From: Lachnospiraceae bacterium
GTDB taxonomy: Bacteria > Bacillota > Clostridia > Lachnospirales > Lachnospiraceae
NCBI GenBank assembly: GCA_017477005.1
Contig: JAFUXY010000036.1
Coordinates: forward strand, 1-6,772
Length of the DNA stretch: 6,772 bases
Direction of reading: 5' to 3'
How positions within the stretch are numbered: the first letter of the stretch is position 1; each line of letters opens with the position of its first letter. The notes under the pieces were generated by a model, which saw only the letters and a list, made by a program, of their open reading frames with translations, did no database searches and was not told the DNA's origin. Both the position numbers and the translations under genes were made by a program. Shown here in pieces: positions 1-5,651 of the stretch.

Positions 1-329
1 AACTGCTCGCAGAGCTGCGGCTGCAGCGATCCAAGGAAACAGAGCCGGAAAAAAACTCGAAGGAGGAAAGCCATACAGTGCATTGCTATACGTTTCACGG
101 TGCCAAGGGGCTGGAATTTGACCACGTATACATTGTGGATGCCAACGAAGGAATCACCCCTTCGAGGCTGGCCAGGACTACGGTCCAGATCGAGGAGGAA
201 CGCAGGATGTTTTATGTGGCGATGACGAGAGCCAAGCACGAGCTGTCGATTGCTACGATTATGCGTCTCGGAAACGAAGAGCTCTACCCTTCGAGATTCC
301 TAAAAGAGCTGGGGGAGGGGTTTTCATGA
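1..329 (+). CDS. UvrD/PcrA/Rep-type superfamily 1 DNA helicase, C-terminal end (5' end outside window)
   Basis: This is the last roughly 109 codons of an ATP-dependent superfamily 1 helicase; the frame is open from the left edge (first full codon at base 3) to TGA at 327-329. Two signature blocks are visible: motif V-like TFHGAKGLEFDHVYIVDANEG (bases about 87-149) and motif VI-like EEERRMFYVAMTRAK (about 195-239), whose arginine in MTRAK contacts ATP in the family. The gap between the blocks is short and the protein ends soon after in YPSRFLKELGEGFS, without a long C-terminal tail such as the RNA-polymerase-binding region of PcrA. Before motif V lies a charged Lys/Glu-rich stretch, probably a linker. 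The GTG at base 78 is internal to the domain and is not a start. Family members unwind DNA in repair, plasmid replication or mobile-element maintenance; the exact subfamily cannot be settled from this fragment. Confidence 0.9.
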   Translation, partial: LLAELRLQRSKETEPEKNSKEESHTVHCYTFHGAKGLEFDHVYIVDANEGITPSRLARTTVQIEEERRMFYVAMTRAKHELSIATIMRLGNEELYPSRFLKELGEGFS

Positions 330-353
330 ATCGCTATAGGCGGTGAGAAAGGT

Positions 354-729
354 TTGGAGGACTGTTTGCATGTTCTGCTCCGCACGAGTGGAGGTTCTTT
401 TCAAGAGCGGATTGACGGTGTGGGTATAGGTAGGCGTAGACCGATGAGATTGAGCTTGTTGATATCACCACAAATCTATGGTATTATACCCGACGGATCA
501 AAGATATGGAATTTTGTTTCCGGACGAGGTATACCGGCAAATGACGGCAAGCAAACGCCGATGAAGGGGCATCCCGTCTTTATTGGACAGCATGCAACGG
601 GAACGTGCTGCCGTGGCTGCCTGAAAAAAATGGCACGGTATAGAGAAGGGCAAGGGATTGTCCGGTGAAGAGATAGAGTATATTTCGGATGTGGTGGTGC
701 AGTGGATTGAGAGGGAAATGAAAAATTAG
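354..729 (+). pseudogene. DUF4186-family protein, frameshifted remnant
   Basis: The middle part reads PANDGKQTPMKGHPVFIGQH followed by ATGTCCRGCL, the core I know from the DUF4186 family (small proteins of about 110-120 residues, function unknown, with a conserved Cys-Cys-x-x-Cys). After CTG at 621-623 there is a run of seven A (624-630). Reading straight on gives unrelated residues and a stop at 666-668. Skipping one A restores the family ending KKWHGIEKGKGLSGEEIEYI and a stop at 727-729. The N-terminal half matches poorly: only a weak LLRTSGGSFQERI near bases 378-416 and WNFVSGRG near 510-533 look related, so more indels are likely upstream. A minus-1 ribosomal shift on the A-run would give the wrong frame, so this looks like an indel or a sequencing error, not programmed frameshifting. 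It follows the helicase by 24 bases. Family assignment is from memory of the core motif. Confidence 0.65.
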
Positions 730-792
730 AGCTTAATGCCACGCTTGAAGTATGCTATCTACATCTATTTCAGGACGTAATGGAGATTCATA

Positions 793-1329
793 ATGCAAGA
801 GAACGCTGCAATACCAAAGAACGCTGCAATACCAAAGAACGCTGCAATGTCAGAGAACGCTACAATGCCAGAAAAAATCGATATCCCGTCAAATATACCG
901 CCGAAGTATCGCCAGAAGTATGCGGATATCACGGAGCGGATTATACCATTCTGTGAAGAATATATGGACTCGGATTATTCGGCATTATGTATCCACGCTT
1001 TGCAGAAACTTTGCCGTAAAAAGAATGAGCCGATGTCATCCGGCAAGAATAATATGTGGGCAGCAGGAATCGTCTATGCCATCGCCCAGAACTGTAATCT
1101 CATAGGGAACAAAGGCGATTTGCTCTTAGGACGTGGCAAATATAAGCTGAAAGCGGATGATATCTGCGGTGCTTTTGGTGTATCGAAAGGCGGAGTTGCG
1201 GAAAAGGCAAAGGGCATCCGAAAGGAATTGGCGATATCACAGAGCAAGAAGGAGTGGTTAGTACCATCAATGCATGATGCCGCACGGTTGCGGAAAGACT
1301 TTGACCGTCTGATGAGAGGATTACGCTGA
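793..1329 (+). CDS. DUF6398-domain protein with N-terminal hexapeptide repeats
   Basis: An intact 178-residue protein. ATG at 793 is chosen because GGAG lies 7 bases upstream (782-785). Residues 4-27 are four tandem hexapeptides (NAAIPK, NAAIPK, NAAMSE, NATMPE), probably a disordered tail. The core, residues about 38-148, resembles DUF6398: YADITERIIPFCEEYM, LCIHALQKLCRKK, then NMWAAGIVYAIAQ (residues 87-99) and LKADDICGAFGVSKGGVAEK (119-138). The last two blocks resemble, in order and spacing of features, the helices of a TFIIB/cyclin-like repeat (an Ala-rich YxxA helix, then a helix-turn-helix-like segment ending in a basic helix), so nucleic-acid or protein binding is plausible. That last point is my inference; the family has no function I know of. 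No signal peptide or membrane segment is seen, so it is probably cytoplasmic. Neighbours on both sides are broken genes. Confidence 0.75.
   Translation: MQENAAIPKNAAIPKNAAMSENATMPEKIDIPSNIPPKYRQKYADITERIIPFCEEYMDSDYSALCIHALQKLCRKKNEPMSSGKNNMWAAGIVYAIAQNCNLIGNKGDLLLGRGKYKLKADDICGAFGVSKGGVAEKAKGIRKELAISQSKKEWLVPSMHDAARLRKDFDRLMRGLR
802..873 (+). repeat. 18-bp tandem repeat, four copies, inside the DUF6398 gene
   Basis: Units at 802-819, 820-837, 838-855 and 856-873. The first two are identical (AACGCTGCAATACCAAAG); the third and fourth carry a few substitutions, most of which change the residue. The unit is a multiple of three, so copy-number change keeps the reading frame and simply lengthens or shortens the N-terminal tail. 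Confidence 0.95.
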
Positions 1330-1384
1330 ATAATAGAATGGTTGATATGATAACAATGAACGAAGAGACGGAATTGACAGGAAA

Positions 1385-1693
1385 ATGGAAATGAGGCAAA
1401 CGGTCGACACCATCTATATTTATCACGGTTCAGACCACTACGATTTCCAAAGCTGCGTCCGTGGAAACCCAAACAGATAGACTGGCTGGAGGAATTAAAG
1501 CCGGGAAAGGTACCGAATCCAGATCAGCTTTGGGAGTTCTATGCTCCGAACTAGTGCTATCTGGATTTCGAGAAGCTGGCAGAGGAGTACGATGCGATTG
1601 AGCTGCTGAATTCGAGGCGGTTCCGGGACAGCTTGAATACGTGGGATTGCGATTGTGTATATGCGATGAATGGGGAGAAGATAAGGGAAGAAA
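1385..1693 (+). pseudogene. Broken gene of unknown family between the DUF6398 gene and yaaA
   Basis: No intact gene fits here, but two frames together read like one protein. From ATG 1385 (or 1391) the frame gives MRQTVDTIYIYHGSDHYDFQ and soon stops. From about base 1450 a second frame reads LRPWKPKQIDWLEELKPGK then VPNPDQLWEFYAPN, meets an in-frame TAG at about 1553-1555, and continues without further stop as CYLDFEKLAEEYDAIELLNS, then a segment with TWDCDCVYAMNGEKIREE. The composition (aromatics, acidic helices, the phrases EEYDAI and WDCD) is protein-like throughout, so I read it as a gene of roughly 100 codons with one frameshift near 1440-1460 and one nonsense codon. The last codons run into the start of yaaA; the true end is unclear. 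I do not recognise the family. Confidence 0.5.
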
Positions 1694-2464
1694 ATGAAGA
1701 TCATGATATCTCCGGCAAAGCAAATGAAGGTGGACACGGACACCTTTGAACCAATATCACAACCTGTGTTCATAGACAGGGCAGAAGCACTGAAGGACTG
1801 GATAAGAAGCCTTTCCTATGAGGAGCAGAAAGCTTTATGGCGGTGCAATGACAAGATTGCGGAAGCTAATTCTGAACGATTTAGGACAATGGATTTGCAC
1901 AAACATCTCACACCGGCAATCCTGTCATATGACGGCATCCAGTACGCTTATATGTCTCCTGCGGTATTTGAGGATGGGCAGTTTGATTACGTGCAGGAGC
2001 ATCTGCGCATCCTGTCAGGCTTCTATGGCGTATTGAAGCCGATGGATGGAGTGGTGCCGTACAGACTTGAGATGCAGGCAAAGGTTGATGTGGATGGCTG
2101 CCGAAACCTATATAATTTTTGGGGTGATAGCCTGTACTGGGAAGTTATGGATGATAGCCATACGATGATCAACCTGGCATCGAAGGAGTATTCGAAGTGC
2201 ATTGAGAAGTATCTCCAGCCGATTGATCGCTTTGTGACTTTCATTTTCGGAGAGATTGAAAACAAGAACGGCAAAGAGAGGGTGGTACAAAAGGGCGTGT
2301 ACTGTAAAATGGCAAGGGGAGAGATGGTGAGGTATCTTGCCGGAATTGGGGCAGAGGAACCAGAGCAGGCAAAAGGTTTCAATTGGAGCGGGTACCGATT
2401 TGATGATGGCAGGTCTGATGATAAGACATACTATTTCATCAGAGAAGCTGTGCCGGGTAAGTAA
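1694..2464 (+). CDS. yaaA: Peroxide stress protein YaaA (UPF0246 family)
   Basis: An intact 256-residue protein, the usual length for the family (about 240-260). It opens with MKIMISPAKQMK, which carries the SPAK signature (residues 6-9). Further family blocks are IQYAYMSPAVF, HLRILSGFYGVLKPMDGVVP followed by YRLEM (residues 103-127), NFWGDSLYW, and KGVYCKMARGEM (200-211). In Escherichia coli, YaaA is induced by OxyR and limits free intracellular iron during hydrogen peroxide stress, reducing Fenton damage to DNA; structural work on the family suggests a DNA-binding fold. It is cytoplasmic, with no signal peptide. The start is supported by AGGGA a few bases upstream (1684-1688). It is followed after 12 bases by the Nudix remnant, so the two were probably co-transcribed. 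No OxyR- or PerR-type site is evident because the upstream sequence is the end of the broken gene. No damage is visible. Confidence 0.95.
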   Translation: MKIMISPAKQMKVDTDTFEPISQPVFIDRAEALKDWIRSLSYEEQKALWRCNDKIAEANSERFRTMDLHKHLTPAILSYDGIQYAYMSPAVFEDGQFDYVQEHLRILSGFYGVLKPMDGVVPYRLEMQAKVDVDGCRNLYNFWGDSLYWEVMDDSHTMINLASKEYSKCIEKYLQPIDRFVTFIFGEIENKNGKERVVQKGVYCKMARGEMVRYLAGIGAEEPEQAKGFNWSGYRFDDGRSDDKTYYFIREAVPGK

Positions 2465-2476
2465 AGAGGACACAGT

Positions 2477-2898
2477 ATGGAATATCTCGATATAGTTGAC
2501 GAAAGCGGGAATCCAACGGGTGGAACGATAGCCCGCGATATAGCACACAATCCGCAGGGCATATTCCAGCGGGATGTGGCTTTGCAGATTCTGCTCTCCG
2601 GGAATTACAGGAGGAACTTGGGATAAAAGCATATCCTGACCAGCTTCATTATGCAGGGATGTTCCGCATCCAGTATGAGAAAGAATTCCACGGGCGGATG
2701 TTCAGGGATAACGAGGTCACAAGGGTCTTTGTTTATGAGGAAGATGTGGATATTGAATCATTGACTCTGCAGGAATCCGAAGTCGAAGAGGTGCGGTGGT
2801 TTGATCTGAACGAAGTCGCAGAAGAAATCAAGACCAGCCGGGAGCGGTTTTGTATGCCGACAGAAGGGTTGAACAAGCTGATTCGATATCTGGGATGA
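2477..2898 (+). pseudogene. Nudix hydrolase with internal deletion and frame change
   Basis: ATG 2477 (AGAGG about 8 bases upstream) starts MEYLDIVDESGNPTGGTIAR, the usual opening of isopentenyl-diphosphate-isomerase-like Nudix proteins, but this frame stops at 2624-2626 after 49 codons. From about 2548 the second frame takes over with QSAGHIPAGCGFADSALREL then QEELGI, which is the Nudix box (Gx5Ex7REUxEExGU), and continues to TGA at 2896-2898 with EVEEVRWFDLNEV and TSRERFCMPTEGLNKL, typical of the C-terminal end. Between the two, the strand segment usually beginning GIxHRxxHVW and ending before SAGH is missing, roughly 45 residues. The first Glu of the box is Cys here, while the metal-binding REL and EE residues remain. 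A deletion near 2545-2550 with loss of frame explains this. The protein cannot be made intact. It lies between yaaA and a GNAT gene on the same strand. Confidence 0.85.
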
Positions 2899-2918
2899 CA
2901 GGTAACGAGGGGAAAACG

Positions 2919-3362
2919 ATGAATCCAGAAATACATGAGTGTTCTTTTGAACATTTGAAAAGATACGGCGAAATCTATGCCGCCGCTTTTTCGGGAGAAC
3001 CATGGAATGATCCGTGGAAAGAGGAGGACGCTGAAATCCATGTCCGGGAGTTAATGGAATCGAAACAGTCATACGGATTGGAATATGTGATAGATGGAAA
3101 AGTTGTGGCATTCCTCTTGGGCACATCAATGCTTTTCCATTATGGGCGCACTTTTGAGATAAACGATCTCGCTGTCGATCTGGAATATCAGGGAAGGGGC
3201 ATCGCAAGTATTCTCTTGGAACATTGTAAAGCGGATATGAAAGAGAAGGGAATAGTCGGCATACATCTCATAACCGCTAGTGAGGGATTTCTTCAAGAGT
3301 TTTATGAAAAACACGGCTTTCAAAAAGAACAGAGCGTGATGTTGATGGGAATGGAGCTGTGA
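2919..3362 (+). CDS. GNAT-family N-acetyltransferase
   Basis: An intact 147-residue protein. The start at ATG 2919 is preferred over in-frame codons further upstream because those lie inside the Nudix remnant and GAGGGG (2907-2912) sits about 6 bases before this ATG. It begins MNPEIHECSFEHLKRYGEIY and has the GNAT fold order: N-terminal helices with FSGEPWNDPW (residues 24-33), a central strand VIDGKVVAFLLG (57-68), motif A DLAVDLEYQGRGIASILLEH (83-102) with the acetyl-CoA pyrophosphate loop Q91-G-R-G-I-A96, and the C-terminal FYEKHGFQKE (128-137) of motif B. The family transfers an acetyl group from acetyl-CoA to an amine of a small molecule or protein; the substrate cannot be read from the sequence. 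It is cytoplasmic. Its last codons overlap the start of the C_GCAxxG_C_C stub. Confidence 0.93.
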   Translation: MNPEIHECSFEHLKRYGEIYAAAFSGEPWNDPWKEEDAEIHVRELMESKQSYGLEYVIDGKVVAFLLGTSMLFHYGRTFEINDLAVDLEYQGRGIASILLEHCKADMKEKGIVGIHLITASEGFLQEFYEKHGFQKEQSVMLMGMEL

Positions 3363-3471
3363 TATTACCATCTGCAAAGACCTGAAAGGCAAAGATACTG
3401 GGGTAGTCCTTTGTGAATGTGATGACTGCGTGAGAAATACGGTGGCTATCGTGGAAGAGAAACTAAGATGA
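3361..3471 (+). pseudogene. C_GCAxxG_C_C-family protein, C-terminal stub
   Basis: Immediately after the GNAT gene an open stretch reads TICKDLKGKDTGVV followed by LCECDDCVRNTVAIVEEKLR and ends at TGA 3469-3471. This matches the C-terminal end of the C_GCAxxG_C_C family: a Cys before a KGxDTG segment, then a C-x-x-C-V-R-x-x-V pattern and a final acidic helix. A complete member has about 120-150 residues and conserved Cys in its N-terminal half (the CGAxxG region); none of that is present, and no start codon with a ribosome site is seen. The stub begins right at the GNAT stop, so a deletion joined the two. Family members are small putative redox or metal-binding proteins. The stub is too short to be functional. 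Confidence 0.65.
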
Positions 3472-3554
3472 ATGTGATTGATGAATATATTGAAAATTAT
3501 GTTATTTTGAGAAATCCGGAGAACTAACATACGATATGAAGGAGATGAGTAATA

Positions 3555-3962
3555 ATGTTTAGAGCAGAAATGGTCGCTCCGTGCGGTCTGGACTGTAACA
3601 TATGCTCTCAGGCTCTTTTAAATTTCAACCCTTGTCCGGGATGTAACGGATCGGATGAACACAAGCCCGAGTTCTGCGCCAGGTACTGTGGAATTATCCT
3701 TTGTGAGAAGCGAAGGGCAAATGGCTGGCAGTTTTGTGATGCTTGCCCGGATTATCCCTGCGAAGACGTAATGGAGAAAGAAAACCGATATACCACGCAG
3801 TATCCTCATCGGGAGTCTCCGCTTGAGAACCTTCGGATGATCAGGGAAAGGGGCATGGATGTGTTTCTAAAGCAGCAGGAGTGCAAGTGGACTTGTAAAA
3901 ACTGTGGCAGACCGTTTTCCGTCCATGATAGAAACTGTCCGTGCTGTGGCGCAAGAGTGTGA
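3555..3962 (+). CDS. DUF3795-domain Cys-rich protein with C-terminal zinc ribbon
   Basis: An intact 135-residue protein. ATG 3555 is supported by AAGGAG at 3539-3544. The N-terminal domain has the DUF3795 pattern: APCGLDCNICSQA (Cys10, 14, 17), CPGC (27, 30), Cys41, Cys45, Cys50 and FCDACPDYPC (61, 64, 69). A middle helix MIRERGMDVFLKQQ leads to a second module, CKNCGRPFSVHDRNCPCCGA, where Cys114/117 and Cys128/131 form a rubredoxin-like zinc ribbon. In total there are 16 Cys residues, consistent with bound zinc or iron-sulfur clusters. The function of DUF3795 is unknown; it is common in anaerobes. There is no signal peptide, so it is likely cytoplasmic. Only 3 bases separate its stop from the next start, so it is probably co-translated with the flavodoxin-family gene. 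Confidence 0.9.
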   Translation: MFRAEMVAPCGLDCNICSQALLNFNPCPGCNGSDEHKPEFCARYCGIILCEKRRANGWQFCDACPDYPCEDVMEKENRYTTQYPHRESPLENLRMIRERGMDVFLKQQECKWTCKNCGRPFSVHDRNCPCCGARV

Positions 3963-3965
3963 GGG

Positions 3966-4640
3966 ATGAGTGGTATTAGAAGGAAGCGGGAGACTGTCGA
4001 TACTTTCGGGATTGAGCAGGATGATGAGAAAGAAGCACAGAAGGGCGCAGAATCCATAGGAGATGAGAACGAGTATATTGACATGTATGACTTGAACTAT
4101 AATGGATGCCGGAGTTGCATGGCATGCAAAAGGAAAGGAATAGAGGAACCCTGTAAATGTTACTGGAAAGATGGCCTCTCACCGATCTTGGAGAAAATAT
4201 GGAAGGCGGATCGGCTCATCACGGGGGCGCCGATATATTACAGCCAGCCATCGGGAGGATTCCGTTCTTTCTTGGAGAGGATCACATTTCCGGCGATGTC
4301 CTATAATGATTATTCCAGCGTGTTCAAGGGAAAAGTGGATGTGGATGTGTTCCTTACGATGAACACACCGTTGAACGGATATGACCAGATGTACAAAGCA
4401 AAGATGGATGAGTATTTCGGGCCGTTCCGCTTCCTTAACGGAAATGTACGCCTGATCCCAGTATGTGATACCCTTCAAGTCAAGGATTACTCAAAATATG
4501 AGATGGGTAGCTTTTCGGATGAGCATAAAAAGGCATTTCAAAAAAGGCATTCCATGATAAGGACTTCCCTAAAGAGCTGGAACTTGCCTTTAAGATCGGT
4601 AATAGAACGGCATGAGGATGAAGAAAAAAGGTCAAAATGA
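3966..4640 (+). CDS. Flavodoxin/NADPH-dependent FMN reductase-family protein, damaged at both ends (likely pseudogene)
   Basis: The open frame codes 224 residues. Residues 36-66 (EYIDMYDLNYNGCRSC, then MACKRKGIEEPCKCYW; Cys48, 51, 54, 63, 65) and the following ADRLITGAPIYYSQPSGGF, ERITFPAMSYNDYSS and CDTLQVKDYSKYEMGSFS are typical of iron-sulfur-flavoprotein-like FMN reductases. The N-terminus is abnormal: the family begins with a strand and FMN phosphate loop (GSPR), but here the frame gives MSGIRRKRETVDT; an alternative frame at 3973-3987 reads VLEGS, so small deletions near 3970-3990 have removed the loop. At the other end a base is missing near 4548-4549: the shifted frame reads FHDKDFPKELELAFKIGNRT and stops at 4613-4615, which is the expected ending. 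GAGGG touches the ATG directly, which is too close for good initiation. The protein would probably not bind FMN. Confidence 0.75.
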   Translation: MSGIRRKRETVDTFGIEQDDEKEAQKGAESIGDENEYIDMYDLNYNGCRSCMACKRKGIEEPCKCYWKDGLSPILEKIWKADRLITGAPIYYSQPSGGFRSFLERITFPAMSYNDYSSVFKGKVDVDVFLTMNTPLNGYDQMYKAKMDEYFGPFRFLNGNVRLIPVCDTLQVKDYSKYEMGSFSDEHKKAFQKRHSMIRTSLKSWNLPLRSVIERHEDEEKRSK

Positions 4641-4909
4641 AGCATTATGTGTTAGTAGGAAGTTTCAAGAAAAATCCGTCTGAGGTTGCTGATTTCAAGA
4701 GCATAATGGGCGAGCATCATTCCTATCTGAAAGACCACAAGGACAAGGGAGATGTCCTGCTGTCGGGTCCTAAAGCCGAGGGCGGCGGTGGAGTTATTTT
4801 GATCCGTACAGATGATATCCAAAGATTTATAGAGGCTGATCCGCTGTTCAAGGCAGGAATACAGGAATATCAGGCTGTAGAATTTGAGATTTTTGATGGT
4901 CAGGACTAG
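4637..4909 (+). CDS. YciI-like protein
   Basis: An intact 90-residue protein of the YciI (YCII) family, at the normal length. It starts MKHYVLVGSF, has the central HHSYLKDHKDKGDVLLSGP segment (residues 27-45) that carries the conserved His and the SGP turn, a glycine-rich GGGGVILIR strand, and ends with FIEADPLFKAGIQEYQAVEF. The family adopts a ferredoxin-like fold related to muconolactone isomerase and dimeric alpha-beta-barrel proteins; an Asp/His pair is thought to be catalytic, but no general reaction is known. The ATG overlaps the TGA of the frameshifted upstream frame (ATGA). If the upstream gene is read with its original ending at 4615, there is room for the AAGG site at 4628-4631. It is followed after 19 bases by the nitroreductase and is likely co-transcribed with it. 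Confidence 0.88.
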   Translation: MKHYVLVGSFKKNPSEVADFKSIMGEHHSYLKDHKDKGDVLLSGPKAEGGGGVILIRTDDIQRFIEADPLFKAGIQEYQAVEFEIFDGQD

Positions 4910-4928
4910 GTGAAGGAGTGGTAAGAGA

Positions 4929-5510
4929 ATGGAGGCAATATTAGCAATCATTTCAAGGCGAAGCACGAGAAAATATACAGGAAGTGTGCCGGAGAAGAGT
5001 CTGATAGAAAAAGTTATCAACGCAGGAAGGCATGCTCCAAGCGGCGGAAACAGCCAGACAACGCATTTCATTGTATTTACAGACAAGGAGATGCTGAAAG
5101 ACCTATCGGATATCGTTTGTGCTGAATTCGCTAAGATGGAGATCATTGAAGGGATGTACAGTTCCCTGAAAGCCTCGATCATTGCATCAAAGAAGGGCGG
5201 ATATATGTTCCATTACAACGCTCCTGTGTTTATCGTCGTTGCGAACAAGAAGGGCTATGGGAATGCGATGGCAGACAGCGCCTGTGCCTTGGAGAACATG
5301 ATGATAGCGGCAAATGCACTGGATCTTGGTTCGTGCTGGATAAACCAGCTTCATTGGTTGGACGAGAACGAGGTAGTACGCGGATTCATGCTGGAACAAG
5401 GACTGAAAGATGATGAGACGATCACGGGAGGTCTTATTCTCGGATACCCAGATGGAGAGCTTAACAGGGAACCGCTTGAAAGAAAAGGGAACCCGATAAC
5501 ATGGGTGTGA
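4929..5510 (+). CDS. Nitroreductase-family protein (FMN-dependent)
   Basis: An intact 193-residue protein; ATG 4929 follows GAAGGAG (4913-4919). The N-terminal ISRRSTRKYTG (residues 8-18) and HAPSGGNSQTTHFIV (35-49) are the FMN-phosphate-binding blocks of the nitroreductase fold. The middle ADSACALENMMIAANALDLG and SCWINQLHW correspond to the helix and loop lining the flavin and dimer interface, and GGLILGYPDGE is the usual C-terminal strand and turn. Such enzymes work as homodimers in the cytoplasm, using NAD(P)H to reduce nitroaromatics, quinones or other electrophiles; the physiological substrate is not readable from the sequence. It is the last gene of the same-strand run and is followed by a large inverted repeat. 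No damage or odd residues are visible. A role in detoxification would suit its YciI and flavodoxin neighbours, but that is inference. Confidence 0.93.
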   Translation: MEAILAIISRRSTRKYTGSVPEKSLIEKVINAGRHAPSGGNSQTTHFIVFTDKEMLKDLSDIVCAEFAKMEIIEGMYSSLKASIIASKKGGYMFHYNAPVFIVVANKKGYGNAMADSACALENMMIAANALDLGSCWINQLHWLDENEVVRGFMLEQGLKDDETITGGLILGYPDGELNREPLERKGNPITWV

Positions 5511-5519
5511 GAGCGGATT

Positions 5520-5596
5520 GCCTCTGTGTCGCGTTTTCAGGATTCTCCAGCGGATAATTCCACCTGTAAGGTTCTGCAATCGCGACACAGCGAGGC
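5520..5596 (+). repeat. Large imperfect inverted repeat (stem of 14 bp, loop of about 47 bases)
   Basis: The left arm GCCTC-TGTGTCGCG (5520-5533) pairs fully with CGCGACACA (5581-5589) and GAGGC (5592-5596), leaving a 2-base bulge. The loop (5534-5580) can form an inner CAGG/CCTG pairing (5538-5541 with 5563-5566). It begins 9 bases after the nitroreductase stop. There is no T-run after the stem, so it is not a standard intrinsic terminator, and no target-site duplication is evident. It may be a processing or termination structure, or a small palindromic mobile repeat. Confidence 0.8.
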
Positions 5597-5621
5597 TAAA
5601 TTTGAGACTGATTTGATAAAT

Positions 5622-5651
5622 CTGTGATAAAACTGTGATAAAACTGTGATA
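5622..5651 (+). repeat. 11-bp tandem direct repeat, nearly three copies
   Basis: Units CTGTGATAAAA at 5622-5632 and 5633-5643, then a partial CTGTGATA at 5644-5651; a degenerate unit (GATTTGATAAAT) precedes them. The 11-base period is close to one helical turn, so copies would lie on the same DNA face, as in regulator or initiator binding sites. The last copy also pairs with ATCACAG at 5666-5672, forming a 7-bp dyad. The stretch carries stops in the plus frames, so it is unlikely to be coding. Confidence 0.85.

Noticed and set aside
621..633. Programmed ribosomal frameshift at the A7 run
   Set aside because: A minus-1 shift gives the wrong frame; the family ending needs a plus-1 (or minus-2) change, and the N-terminus is also damaged.
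476..742. Minus-strand open frame of 88 codons
   Set aside because: It is a shadow of the DUF4186 remnant, whose plus-strand motifs are clear, and has no family features of its own.
1074..1472. Minus-strand open frame opposite the DUF6398 gene
   Set aside because: The plus strand has a ribosome site and a recognisable domain; the minus frame has low-complexity Ser/Phe/Arg composition.
2108..2632. Minus-strand open frame of 174 codons opposite yaaA and Nudix
   Set aside because: It crosses two clear plus-strand genes and shows no motif; long antisense frames are common opposite real genes.
3468..3527. Short frame of 19 codons after the C_GCAxxG_C_C stub, resembling the start of a DUF1801-like protein
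   Set aside because: Only about eight residues look familiar, which is too little to name or call a gene; kept only as a finding.
5187..5588. Minus-strand open frame of 133 codons opposite the nitroreductase and entering the inverted repeat
   Set aside because: It is a shadow of the nitroreductase, with no domain; its first codons come from the repeat.
5520..5596. Inverted repeat as an integron attC site or intrinsic terminator
   Set aside because: The expected attC core boxes are not present at the arm ends, and no T-run follows the stem.
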